Shown: positions 25,686-37,260, numbered from the stretch's first letter. The stretch is DNA of 64,000 bases from Pyrus communis (GCF_963583255.1 NC_084807.1:4816872-4880871); one strand, 5' to 3'. A program made the numbers and translations. Notes: a model not told the origin generated them from the sequence alone.

Positions 25686-26878
25686 TTACAAAGTAAGACT
25701 TCTCCCTTTGTCCTAATTGTGTTAAAATTGCATTATTCCAACTTAGAACCTGCCACTCTCGTTCCTTAAAGACTTAAAAAGTAAACTGTATGATTTTTCC
25801 TCTATTTAAGGTCATGTGTCAATGAGTACCCCACCATTTAGACAACCCTTTTTCTAATTGTTAGATTTTTTTGCTAATTTTAAATGAATATCTCACTCCA
25901 TAACTTCAAGACGTTCTTCAAATCAACGTAACACATCAATCAGGATCCCCACATATATAAATAGTTGATTTTTCAAACTTGTTGAAATTTGATTAGTTCA
26001 ACTTTCTCATCTTTGGAAATTTCTATGGAAGAATAATCCTCAGGATGCCAAAAAATCAACTTATATTGTATGCGTGTTGACCATTGGATATCCTAGATCC
26101 ATAAAGTTTCTTGATTCACCAAGCACCCATGCACGTCCAACTACATCCCAAACTATTGTGTTTAGATTCATATTGTTTCATCTGACTAACATTCGAAGGA
26201 TTATATGAGCTCATACATAACAATTTTATCTTATATACAAACATATACTAGAGAAACCTCATTATATCATGGCTCATACATAAAAGTAACCGTAAATGAT
26301 ATTACATGCATACATCTATATTTTAAAAAACAAATGCATTCTACTCTAGCGTTTGCGGTTAAAATTTCATGATAGATGCAACAACATCATAGTCTACCGC
26401 ATCAAGTGAAAAGGACATGTGGTGCAATTTGTTAGTATATATTCAAGCAGAATCGCTAGGCCATCATACAGGCCACATAGGTTTATGCAAAGGGCTGATT
26501 CCCAAGGATACTCTACACTTTGTAAGAAAACAAATGATCTAGTTTTCATAAAAAAATGCAAACTTTTCACCATAAACCTATGTTCCGTTTTTACCCTTGA
26601 GGTCATCTGAAGATTAACATAGAACCCAAGAGCCAGCAATTCTCTCTCATTCATCTAGAAGAAGCAACCAATTTGAAGTTATCGAAAGCGCTTGTTGAAA
26701 GAGCTGCAATCTATCTTTCATTTTACTATTCTTTTTTTGGTGATTGAATCTATTCATAAATAAGCAACTAGATGCAGAGAAAAATGTAGCTTTCCCTAAT
26801 GGACGCCATGTACCTCAGTAGTGATATTTTAAGATCAGATTGCAGGAAACCTCGATGATAAGTATAGACCTTCTCACT
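25686..26878 (+). repeat. 1.19 kb direct repeat, copy B
   Basis: Partner of 23653-24840; the two diverge immediately beyond TTCTCACT on the right and TTACAAAG on the left. Copy B abuts the sequence leading to the IF1 exon. Its minus-strand open frame near 26394-26654 has no recognisable similarity and is matched by non-coding changes in copy A, so I do not call it a gene. Confidence 0.9.
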
Positions 26879-27352
26879 AGTAAGCCTAAGTCTCAAAGTT
26901 GGTTAAGAAAAACAGACTGACAAACTGTGATGTGAAGGCTAATTAAGCAGGTGAAATGTAGATCATGGTCATCCGTGCCAATGGGCCAAGGAGACCAAAA
27001 ATATTGAAAAGCTTGAGAAGCTAGTCAGTCTATTCTAGACAAACCAGGTGATACTATTCAATTAAACGTCTAGCCGGCATAAATTAATACCAGTCCTCCA
27101 ATCCCAGCCTCATCATTGTGATCACTCAGACGGAATTCTCTCTTATTATGCATTTGCTCAATACCGTGTCCTTTCCTCCAGTAATTCCTGAGTACATTAT
27201 ATTATAACGCTAACTTGAGTGATCAAACATTGCGAAGCTACACCTCACTTTCTGCAATTCAACACTTTCCAAATGTCATTTTTATATGCGTGTGTTCTTG
27301 CTTACTAAAATGCACAATTCACTAAGACATACAGCTGCTTGGGGTTGCGTAC
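26879..27352. other. Intron or intergenic sequence downstream of the IF1-like exon
   Basis: No coding exon found on either strand. It should contain intron 1 and possibly exon 2 of the IF1-like gene on -, but no frame encoding a KMERE-type continuation is visible. Confidence 0.5.
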
Positions 27353-27511
27353 CTGGATGTAGACATTCTCGGCGGCGCGCTCCTCCTCACTGAGGATTTT
27401 GCCTTTGCCTCCGCTCAAGTAGCGAGTGGCTCCCCGAGACGACTCCATGGAGCGAGTGATCAACGCTCGAGTTAGCACCGCCAGGCTCTGACCGGATCTC
27501 GTTGCCGCCAT
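27353..27511 (-). CDS. IF1: First exon of a mitochondrial F1-ATPase inhibitor (IF1)-like gene; remaining exons not found
   Basis: The - strand ATG at 27511 opens a 53-codon exon. It has a basic, Ser/Arg-rich, acid-free N-terminus typical of a mitochondrial presequence (MAATRSGQSLAVLTRALITR), then GKGKILSEEERAAENVYIQ. The last block is the conserved start of plant IF1 homologues, which bind the F1 sector of ATP synthase and block ATP hydrolysis. The exon ends at a CAG/GTACGC donor (exon end 27353, phase 0). The family normally continues with a Lys/Glu-rich helix (KMERE-like). I could not find that part in the 26.4-27.35 kb interval or in the duplicated blocks beyond. It is therefore either a gene with a long intron whose next exon I missed, or a truncated copy. 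A TATA box is upstream. Confidence 0.7.
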
Positions 27512-27584
27512 CGCTTTTGCTTTCTTGTTTGTTCGTTTGTTTGTTTCTACTGCTAACAGTAAATTAGTAACAGAGCAACTAATA

Positions 27585-27592
27585 CTTATATA
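27585..27592 (-). promoter_or_regulatory. Candidate TATA box of the IF1-like gene
   Basis: TATATAAG on the - strand, about 75 bp upstream of the ATG at 27511. The predicted transcription start about 30 bp downstream leaves a short CT/GTTT-rich leader. Confidence 0.5.
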
Positions 27593-28088
27593 TGGTGCAG
27601 TTATATGGTTTAAAAAAAATAAAAAAAAAATACAAATATGTGAAGCTTGATCTTATCGGTTAAGTGAGATGGATCCACTATCAACGTTAAACAAATTATT
27701 AAAACAAAAGGATCAGCCACAAAAATCTGCAATTGGAATGAATTGAGAATTTTTTCTGAACTATCGAATATAAAATTTCTCATTTGCAAGTATAATAAAA
27801 ACAAAGCTTGACTGCTTAAGAAAATGTTAGAGCCGCAATGAATTAAACAATTGACCTCAAATACAATCAAACCCTCCATAAATTAAATAGTGTTTAGAAC
27901 AAAAAAAAAATCTATTAATTTAGTGCATATTAAATGATCGATTAATTAATAGTTTTTTTCTTCCTGTCAATAATTGATAGCTTATTAATTTATTAATGTG
28001 TTCTTTATTGTCTTAGATATTGTACATTGTATTCAATTTTTTTTGCAAACATTTGTTTAAGTGTGAAAATTTTATGTACTTATTTTGA
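27593..28088. other. AT-rich intergenic sequence
   Basis: Nothing recognisable: homopolymer runs and short spurious open frames only. Confidence 0.6.
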
Positions 28089-28236
28089 AATGTGTTATTC
28101 AAACTTTTTTTTTTTTTTAATTCTCACACATCTTTTGATAATTTCTGTCTTTTTATCTTATCTAATTCAATTGATTCGATGATCGTAAATTAAGAGGGTA
28201 TGTATGAAGTAAAAAAGAATGTGTAGATAACACATT
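28089..28236. mobile_element. Hairpin MITE related to 28971-29134 and 55400-55512 (diverged copy)
   Basis: Left end AATGTGTTATTCAAAC is mirrored by GTGTAGATAACACATT at the right end. The interior shares the TTCTCACACATCTTTTGATAA block and the GAAGTAAAA arm with the other two copies. It marks the left end of the first unit of the local duplication. Confidence 0.6.
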
Positions 28237-29590
28237 CCACTTATTTTTTGCTAAAACTAGATTGTACATTGTTCAACATGGTACATTAATTATTCTATTT
28301 TATAAACATTTAACCAATCAAAAGCTCTATTTAAATAAACAAAGACTATAGTAACATGAAATTTATTAATTTATATATTACGTAAGACTTTTATGACTGC
28401 CTAAAATTATTATTTTACCGACATTATTAATTTATCGAAGTTCTACTGTAGTTGGTTTATGGATTAACGGTTATCAAACTTAACATTAACGTGAATGGAA
28501 ACTGAATGTAGGTGGCATGTATTGTCGAAATGTTTTATGTATGGGTAGTTAATGCAATTCTTTTAGTTTGGAGGATAAATGCATAAAGGGTGATGTGTCA
28601 ATTTGATTTTGAAGTAAATCGATGTTTTTACACTAGAATGAGGGGTAGTTCAACTAAGTTACACAATATGCAGCTTCATTTGATATTGAATTTGTCATCC
28701 ACGAGATTCGAATCTAAGACCTCTCATTTCCAAATGAAGAGAAATACCATCAAACTGTTATACCGAGCGACTATCAATTTTAATGTTTTAAACATCGTTA
28801 AGCGGTTGTCGGACAGTGAGAAGAGACCTAACACCTAGCACCTGCAGGCCTTAGCGAGGCCTATGTGGTTTTTTTAATATTTAATTAAGTACATGTGTAA
28901 ATGTTAGAGCATTTTATATTGGTTTATAACATTTTATAAGTCAATACCATTGTTCGGCCTTGTTTTCACATTTTTAAAAGGGTTGTGGTATCCACACATC
29001 TCATTTTACTTCTCACACCTTTTTAATTTTTGGCTATCCAATCAGATGAATTGAAGAAGATCAACGAACAAAAATTATCAAGAGATGTATAAGAAGTAAA
29101 ATGAGATGTGTGGATTGCACACCTCTTTAAAAAATTTGGTTGTGGTTTTGTTTTCCCTGTCTACCATCATGTGCATATAGCTAGCCATTGCATTCGAAGT
29201 ATGTTAGACTGCCTCACCCGAAAGTTTGAAACCAATGGCTGGCTATATGCATCAATTATGCAAAAATATTTACTCGAAGTGTTTACAAAATAGTTCATAA
29301 CTAGCTACGTAAGTTACGATCCTTGAATAAATAATACATGAAGTAATTGAATTTATAAATATAAAATTTTGAGATTACTGTCAAAAAGATGTTTTCAAGT
29401 GGCACTCTAGGAACAAACAAACAAAAAAAAAAAAAAAAACGAAGGATTTAACCTTGTTGATTTTAGTGAATAAACCTCATTTTTGTTGAGAGTGGAGAGT
29501 GACCTTGCAAGTTGGTTGAGTTGGGATGATGAAATTTTGGGATGCTTTCTAATTTGTTCGTTGGTTGAGTTCAATCGCTCCAACGGCTGC
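28190..29590 (+). repeat. Local tandem duplication, unit 1 (~1.4 kb)
   Basis: It shares with unit 2 (29598-31760), in the same order: a GTATGAAGTAAAAAA start, a CACTTATTTTTTGCTAAAAC block, a TTCTACTGTAGTTGGTTTATGG block, an AAGCGGTTGT block, a TATTTACTCGAAGTGT block, then an ATATAAAATTTTGAGA block and a GATTTAACCTTGTTGATTTT block. Unit 1 has about 170 bp near 28605-28775 and a MITE at 28971-29134 that unit 2 lacks. No gene. Confidence 0.8.
28971..29134. mobile_element. Hairpin MITE
   Basis: The arms TCCACACATCTCATTTTACT (near 28991) and AGTAAAATGAGATGTGTGGA (near 29095) are exact complements. The outer ends TTTTTAAAAGGG and CTCTTTAAAAAA are also complementary. About 164 bp, non-coding. A related copy is at 55400-55512. 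Confidence 0.85.
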
Positions 29591-30030
29591 AAACTAAGAA
29601 GGTGTGTATGAAGTAAAAAAAAAATTTATAGATAGCACATCCCACTTATTTTTTGCTAAAACTATATTGTACATTGTGTACATTATTCTATTTTATAAAC
29701 ACTTAACAATCAAGAGCTCTATTTAGATAAACAAAGACTATAGTGACATGAAATTATTAATTTATATATTATGTGAGATTTATATCACTATCTAAAAATA
29801 ATTAACCGAGATTATTAATTTGTCAAAGTTCTACTGTAGTTGGTTTATGGATGTTACGTTATCACGCTTGACATTAACGTGAATGGAAGCTGAATGTAGA
29901 TGGCGCATATATTTTAGAAATGTTTTATGTAAGGGTAGTTAATGTAATTCTTTTAGTTTGGACAATAAATGTATAAAAGGTGAATTGTCAATTTTAATGT
30001 TCTAAAAATTGCTAAGCGGTTGTTGGGCAA

Positions 30031-30132
30031 TTGTGCAAAAGTATTTACTCGAAGTGTCTACAAGATGGTTCATAACTAGCTTTGTGCAAAAGTATTTACT
30101 CGAAGTGTCTACAAGATGGTTCATAACTAGCT
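30031..30132 (+). repeat. 51-bp tandem duplication, two copies
   Basis: The segment starting TTGTGCAAAAGTATTTACTC at 30031 recurs at 30082 without visible change. Unit 1 (29260 onward) has it once, so this is a recent local event. Confidence 0.9.
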
Positions 30133-30159
30133 TTGTTACGATACTTAATAAATAATAAA

Positions 30160-31495
30160 GGGTTTTTATCCCAAATAATCCATGAAATTGACCTTCATCA
30201 TCAAGATGGTCCTTGAAATTGAAAATTAATAAATGCAATCCCTGAAAATAGGTGTCGCAAATCAATATGGTATTTCCGTCATAATTCTGTTAAAAATTCT
30301 ATTAAGTACTGATGTGACACATAAATGGGTCTCATAAGTCATCAAATGGTCCTTGAAATTGACTCATAACATCAAAATGGTCCCTGAAATTGACCTAGAC
30401 ATCCAAATAGTTCCTAAAATTGAAAATCGATCAATGTAATTCTGCAAGTAAGTATCTCAAATCAATGTAGTCATTATGTCACAATTCTGTCAAAAATTCT
30501 ATTATGTGATGATATGATACATAAATGAATCACACAAGTCTAATTAAATTTAAAAAAAAATGACAAATAGGTTTAATAATTTAATAGTTAATAAAAAGTT
30601 ATCAATCCAAAAACTCAATCTTGCAATCACCTCTGATCTTAGTCCATATTCTTCTACCTTCATCGCTATCTATTCTCTATATATAAAAAAAATAAAAAAA
30701 AATAAAATAAATCTCAATACACCCACCTTTACACACTTCAACACCCTTCACCGAATTGAACCTGGATCGAGATCACCTTTGGTGACAGCTTGGCTGATTG
30801 GCAATGATTTTTGAGACATTACCGTTAACATTTAGGCAATCAACATCCTCACAACCTTAATCTTAGAGAGCTTGTTTGGTGCTTCCTTGGTGGTCTAGTG
30901 ACTCAAAGAATGGTGACGTTTGCCTTGAGATAATGAGGTTATAACCAAGATGCGTCTATTATTTTTTGAAAACTATTTCCAAACCCCTTCTTAGGCATTG
31001 GTTAAGACTTGTGCCTTTGAGAATTTATGGAAGAGATTTCTCTTTCGAGTAGGTCCTATTATAAGAAAAATAAATTCCATTGTGCAAAAATTTAATTGAT
31101 AACTTTTTTAAATTATTAAACTCACATCAGCACATAACAAATGTTTTTTACATAATTGTGACAGAAGAATCATATTGATTTGCGACAACTATTTTCAAGG
31201 ACTACATTCAGCGATTTTCAATTTTATGGATCATCTTAATGGCGTGGGTCAATTTCAGGGACCATCTTGATAGTATAAGTCAATTTCAAGGATCATTTGT
31301 GATAAAAGCCCGTAAATCTTGTGAACCCATTTATGTGTCACATCAGCACTTAACAGAATTTTAAACAGAATTGTGATGGAATGATCACATTGATTTGCGA
31401 CACCTATTTTCTAGGACTACATTTATTAATTTTCAATTTCAGTGACTATCTTGATGGTGAGAGTCAATTTCAGGAACCATTTGTAATAAAAATCC
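30160..31495. mobile_element. Non-autonomous Mutator-like foldback element, 1,336 bp, 9-bp TSD
   Basis: Terminal sequence GGGTTTTTAT at the left is mirrored by ATAAAAATCC at the right. Each arm is about 385 bp and consists of two tandem ~190 bp subunits carrying GATGGTCC, AATTGAAAAT, CGCAAATCAAT and TGTGACA motifs. The central ~550 bp (about 30545-31100) is unique and non-coding. Flanks are the 9-bp direct repeat AATAATAAA at 30151-30159 and 31496-31504. The related segment 29320-29345 lacks the insertion and serves as an empty site. Long TIRs and a 9-bp duplication are typical of Mutator-like elements; no transposase is present. Confidence 0.88.
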
Positions 31496-31838
31496 AATAA
31501 TAAATGAAGTAATCGAATTTATAAATATAAAATTTTGAGACTACTGTCAAAGAGATGTTTTCAAATGGCACTCTAAGAACAAACAAACAAAAAAAACAAA
31601 GGATTTAACCTTGTTGATTTTAGTGAATAGACCTCTTTTTTTTGGTTGAGAGTAACCTTGCAAGTTGGTTGAGTTGGAATGATGAATTTTTAATGAATTT
31701 CTAGAAAGAACAAAAAAAGAAAAAAAAAAAAAAAAAAGAGGGAGAAGCAATAATTCACATTGATATCATGAGTTAAATTACAAATTAGCTACTGGTTTAG
31801 TGACAAGGCAAATAATAGAGCCACTTACCTAAGAGCAT

Positions 31839-34237
31839 TGATGCGAAAATTTACTTGACACTCAAATTAAACCCTCGTTTGACAATTGTAGTAGAATGGA
31901 TAAGTGAGGGATCGTTCTAGACCGGGGATTAGGAGGGCTTGCTAAAACCTTCTAAATTGTCTTAAAAACATAAAAACTAACTTTTAAAACACTAAGACAA
32001 ACTAAAAGAATTAAAACAAGTTTAAAAGACTCCAAATACTCAAAAACATAAAATAAGACAAATCAAATGAATAAGACTTAACAAAATAAGGGGGGTGATT
32101 GTGGTTGGACGAGATTAAATTAAATGGACAAATTGTAATTAAAGGCAAAACGTAAATATGAATGTGATGAAAATATGGATGATGGAATAGCCAAGGGGTT
32201 CTTCTCCACACATGTTACATTTGCATACAATATTGATTCTCAGTTGGTCTTTCGATAAGTTGTGAAACTCAATGCTCCAAATTAATTAGGTCCGCTTAGA
32301 TTAACTTTCAGATTTCCCTAAATTCGTTGGATTGAATGGAATACGCATTACAACCAAATTATTCTTAATCAAAGTCCCTAACTATGGAATACGCATGATA
32401 GAGACATTCAACAAAGATCATTAAGTTCAATGAAAATTATAAGTGTTGACGAGGCATTCGTTACTATGGAATACGCATGAAACTTATGCCAAGAATTCGT
32501 TTAACGCGATTGTTTATAAGCAACCTCCACTACTTGTGAATATAAGTTCATAACGATTAGGTGAAACTCACTTATATTCTAGCGTCATATTCATGCATGA
32601 AAATTAAGCTTGCAATCTCAATGAACATACATAAATAAGTTATCAATCAAACAGTTAAACGAATTGAATCCACAACTTATGAAATTCCAACCAAAAGTAA
32701 TCAATTCATATTGCAAATATAAACATAGTTTCGAATCACCCCCTAGCTAAAGGGGGTTTAGTTCCTCATAACCTTGAAATCAAAGAAACAACTAAACATT
32801 CCAACAACTCAAACTTGAATTGTATGAACGTTTAGGCACTCTTATCTTCCATTCGTCATACGTACAAAACAAAGAGAATTAAATTATAACTTTGAAATCA
32901 AAGAAACACCCAAACATTCCAACAACTCAAACTTGAATTGTATGAACGTTTAGGCACTCTTCTCTTCCTCTTCGTTGTGGCACAAGGTCTAAGGAGATGT
33001 TAAGGGCTTTAGGTGTATGTGGAATGGAGTAGGGAGTGGTTGGAGATGGAAGAATGAAGAGAAAATATGCAGAAAATGAAGTGGGACTCACGGCAATGGA
33101 ATGGGTTTGTTGCTTGGTGTTTGTAACTGAAAATGTGTATGAAAATGAGATCCCCCTAAATGAATGAATGCAAGGGTATTTATAGGAGGAGTGGAGGTGT
33201 AAATGGCTGTTTGTTTAATGTGTTTGTGTGGAGGAATGATGAGAAAACAGCTAGGACACATGTGAAAATCTGGAAAGCAAATGGAGTGCACGGCATTGAT
33301 GTTGGAATTGCATGTGTGTGCTGAAAATAGTGTGTGTATGCATGTGTTTGGGAAGCTTTCTTGCTCATTTTCTGGATGCAATGATGAAGATATTAATAAT
33401 TAATGCATGTAGGTGGCTGAAATGATGAAGAATGAGTGGTGGAAATGAAAGGGAAAGCTAGAAAAGCATGTGAAGATGCTGGAATTTCAAAGGGAACTCA
33501 CGGCATTGAAGGTTTTGGTGCATGTGTTGGCTGTTTTGTGTTGTGAATTATGATGAATGCATGTGAGTTAAAGAGGGAGAATGTGGTGAAATGATGAAGT
33601 AGGAAGGTGGAAATGCATGTGAGATGTTTGGAAAGGAAATGGGAACCCACGGCATTGAAGTTGTTTTGTTGATGTGTGAATGCATGTGACTTGTTTGTGG
33701 AATAAAGAATGAATGGTGGAAATGTGAGTGAATGATGTGCATGTGTGAGAATGCATGTGGAATTAAGAGGAGTATGGAAGTGAAATAAATGAATGATATA
33801 TTAAGTGATAAGTGAATGATATGTGGTGAGTGATAAGTGAATGGTTTGATAAGTGATAAATGAACTAGTTTAAAGGGCTAGGGTTTAAGTACATAGAATG
33901 GGCCTAAAATAGGTTGGTTTGTATGGCATAATGTGTTTGATTGGGCTAGAGGTTTTCCATGGCTCAAAGGATTTGTTTGATTGGGCTAGGCCCTTTGTTT
34001 GATGTCCCCAAAGAGCATACAAGGCTTCAATTTCGTCCATCCTCTTTGCTCCATGATTAAGCTATCCAATTCATGCACAAAAATGCTCCAAATAGCCTCA
34101 AAATGCACTTTCTTGCTCCCTAAGCCCTTAGAACCTGAAAACACACAAAAGAAGCATAAAGGACTAAAATAACTAGAGAAACATAACGTAAATGCACGAG
34201 AACAAGCCATTTAAGTCGCATGAATATGCTCCTATCA
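31839..34237 (-). repeat. 3' LTR of the gypsy element
   Basis: 2,399 bp, identical to the other LTR except at three positions. It contains short open frames that occur identically in both LTRs and show no protein similarity, so I leave them out. Confidence 0.97.
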
Positions 34238-34252
34238 AACTCCCCCACACTT
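34238..34252 (-). other. Polypurine tract
   Basis: On - this reads as an AGTGTGGGGGAGTT tract ending directly at the 3' LTR, the expected site for plus-strand DNA priming. Confidence 0.8.
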
Positions 34253-34988
34253 ATCTTTTGCTAGTCCTCGAGCAAAACAGAATAAAAACAAATAAACAAA
34301 ACGACACTAAACACGTAAAACACAACCTACACCTTCCAACAATCGTTTCAGGGATTTCCAATGCACATGACAAGTTAAAAATCATTATTCCCACAGAATT
34401 TAGCCATCTTTACCCTTAAGTACATTCTTAATCATAGTTACCACATACTAGTTCGCAATTAAGCATTTAAAACCATGTTTTGAATGTAGTAACATGCCTT
34501 AGAGAATTTGCTCAATTCCTTTCAAGATATGCACTCAATTTTTACTCAGATTTTCTAACTACACACCCTAATCTAGTCATATGTGAGAAGATTGATGTAA
34601 ACATGAAAACGACACTCACATATATGTATCACAAAGAACGCAATTTCTGGAGTTAATAATCAAGTTTAGATATGATCTCATGAATGGAATGCTACTACTT
34701 AGACGCGAGAACCAGTAACACCATATGCTCATACCAAGTTCAAACTCCACAAATTGAAACACATAACACTCAAGATTGAAGTCACGGGTTGTAATGGGGC
34801 TTGGGGCGTGTGGATAACAACGAAGGGATATGGAAAACAAAGGTTCTTAAAGAAATAGTGAGCAAGGCAATTGAATCAACTTAGAATTCACTTTTGAATG
34901 AAAACTCAACTTTGGAACAAAAAGGGAGACAATTTAGGGCCAGAATTGGTGTTTTGAGCCCTTTCTTCAATCACTCAAAAAAAAAAAA

Positions 34989-35021
<33 letters not shown>

Positions 35022-36858
35022 CATACTCAAAACATACTTAAGAACAAGCATTCCTTCCCCCACACTTATTTTCTTGCATAATGTAACTCAAAAGGAATTT
35101 ATTTAAGTCATGCTCACTATCTTTTAAGAACAAGGGTAAGGACGGTCATATTCTAGGTTAGGTGAAGATAAAGTGGGTTAACAAAGAACATGGGTTAACA
35201 TGGCTCAACGGGGGTAAAACTTACAACATATACGAAATATGGGAAGCGAGGCTATTTGGCTATGGTGGCAACTACACAACTTCATCTTGATATATGTTAT
35301 GCAAATCAATAACATGCTTTGAATGAAATGGGCATGAGTTCTAGCATTTGGAACTATATGATGAAACGCCTTCTAAGTAGTAACCAAGCAAAGAATAATG
35401 AGATCATGCAACGATTTTAGAAAACAAGAAATCACAGATTATACTCTCCAAAGAACGTTATAGGCTCAAGTCTCTCAGGGTTGTAGCATTTGTTTGAGTT
35501 CCTTCCTTCAGGCATGTTACAAAAACTTAATTTTCTTTTATGATTGCATGTGAAGTCATACATTATAACCATAACCAAGCATATACCAAGAGTAAATCAA
35601 ACTTTTCTCTATGTTTATAACTCTTTTTAACAGTCATGCAATTACAAACCAAATCCTTATCATTTTGTTGGAAGGTATCCTAAGACACAAACACACACAC
35701 AAAAACTTCTTTAAAACAACTCTTTTTGGGTTTTTCAAAACAATTTTTCAAATTTTTATGGGATTTTCGAATTTTTAAGACAAAACACACTAAAACAGTT
35801 TTAAAACAGTGAGAAACAACATGTGAAGTGATAGGTGATAAAATCCAACGAATTTGCATCAAATATACTTAGTTACCCCCCCACACTTAAATCAAACATT
35901 GTCCTCAATGTTTTAAGCATAGATTCACACAAAGCATAAGTAAATACACAAAAAGCACTTTAAACATACTAAACATGGCATAATGTAATTAACAAAGATA
36001 AGAGTTTAGAGACGCAAATCTGGTTATAGAGTGTAAATTCCATCTTCTCCTTGGTAATTGCATTGAGGCCTTTGATCTTTGTGATTCCACAGGCTTACTC
36101 TTGAACTGGTTTCTGCCCATCGTTGATTTTCCTTTGTGCTACTTCTTGAACTGGGCAGCAGGATGGTTCATTTGGTCTCCCCCGAAGGTCTGAGCTTATC
36201 CCTTTTATCTGTTTCTTTGTTCAATCTTTCCAATTCGTATTGAAAAGGGTTGGAGGATAACTCAGCCTATGTTTGTCTCCACATGCTTCAATGTATCATT
36301 TTCACTTGCCTTACTCGCTCCCCTTTGCAGAAGTGGTCCCTTCTCCGGAAGTGTATCAACCGTTGAAGATGACTACTCGAGAGCAACGCTAGGTAAGCAA
36401 TCAGGAATAGGTTCCAGGCAGTTGGCTCCAGATCGGAAGATTGACTCCAAGTGCCGGCTGATTGCTTCTTTTACTTTGCCATGCGAGTAAGAACAAGGAC
36501 AAAGAAAAAGACAGGGAAAGAGCATGATATGAGATACTTTTGCTTTTGACCTTGATGATATGAGATACCTTTGCTTTTGAAGAAGCGGTGCATGAATCAG
36601 CATATGTATTTCCTCCTGGGTCATCTTTACTCCAGGCATCTGGTATCATCTTTGGGGAAGAAGAAAAAATTTAGTATTTCGAAAGGCTTTGTTGGGAGTG
36701 CGCCCTCAGAGGTGAGGGAGAGTTGGGCATTTTCTTCAGGTTTGCCCTGCCATAAAAGACGAAGGTCGACATATATAGAGATAATATCAAGTGGTGGTAC
36801 TTTTTACCCTTGTCGACAAACATTTTGATCCCGCAATTCCGGCTTTTTGAAATAGTGG
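34253..36858. other. Non-coding 3' internal region of the gypsy element
   Basis: No supported ORF on either strand. It holds a 16-A run followed directly by a 39-T run (34977-35031), and segments such as CCCCCCACACTTA (around 35876) that echo the polypurine-tract-adjacent sequence at 34240. Long non-coding stretches downstream of pol are usual in large Athila/Tat-type elements. Confidence 0.7.
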
Positions 36859-36946
36859 CGCCTCTTCGATCTCTGAACACGCCTCTTCGATTTCTGAGCA
36901 GGCGCCCCTTCGATTTCTGAACGACGCCCCTTCGCTTTCTGAACGA
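36859..36946 (+). repeat. Short tandem repeat, about four 21-23 bp copies
   Basis: Units of the type CGCCTCTTCGATTTCTGA start at about 36859, 36880, 36903 and 36925, and lead into CACGTGG at about 36947. GC content is much higher than in the surroundings. Confidence 0.85.
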
Positions 36947-36970
36947 CACGTGGTAATGCAGATGCGGCTC

Positions 36971-37260
36971 CTTTTGACAAAGCTGCACGCGTCTTCTGAA
37001 AAGCAGAGAAAGCGTCGCCGAACTTTGCGCTTGTCGGCTAAAGATGTGTAGTTGTGATGATGGCCTCCACGTGTTGTCTGAAAAGAAGAAATCTTTTGAC
37101 AAAGTTGAACGCGCCTTCTGAAAAGCCGAGAAAGCGTCGCCGAACTTTGCGCTTGTCGGCTAAAGATGTGTAGTTGTGATGATGGCCACGTGTTGTCTGA
37201 AAAGAAGAAATCTTTTGACAAAGTTGAACGCGCCTTCTGAAAAGCCGAGAAAGCGTCGCC
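36971..37260 (+). repeat. ~120-bp tandem repeat with G-box cores, about 2.4 copies
   Basis: CTTTTGACAAAG occurs at 36971, 37093 and 37212 (spacings 122 and 119), each followed by the same CTTCTGAAAAGC and AAAGCGTCGCC blocks. Each full unit ends near a CCACGTG (about 37069 and 37185); CACGTGG also precedes the first. CACGTG is the plant G-box, bound by bZIP and bHLH factors. The block lies about 170-460 bp upstream of the + strand ORF at 37434, so it is a candidate upstream regulatory region for it. A TTCCGGCTTTTTGAA segment brackets the repeat region at about 36838 and 37277. Confidence 0.85.

Larger units (their letters stand above)
29598..31760 (+). repeat. Local tandem duplication, unit 2, interrupted by a foldback transposon
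   Basis: Continues the unit 1 order but is split by the element at 30160-31495. Left of the insertion it matches 28200-28600, 28780-28812 and 29265-29330. Right of it, it matches 29338-29540. It also contains a private 51-bp tandem duplication at 30031-30132. Confidence 0.8.

Noticed and set aside
26394..26654. 86-codon frame on -, and the overlapping + frame
   Set aside because: Lies in one copy of the 1.19 kb direct repeat; the other copy breaks the frame, and the sequence shows no recognisable domain.
23653..26878. Direct repeats as LTRs of a short retrotransposon
   Set aside because: Ends lack TG...CA, there is no flanking 5-bp duplication, and no primer site or polypurine tract in the 845-bp spacer.
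31839..34237. Several 60-97 codon open frames on - (His/Ser/Pro-rich), present again at 44051-46449
   Set aside because: They are identical because they lie in the two LTRs; no similarity to known proteins, and LTRs of this family are non-coding.
36671..37221. Two ~144-codon frames on - with the same start
   Set aside because: They are translations of the ~120-bp tandem repeat, overlapping each other in different frames; repeat by-products.
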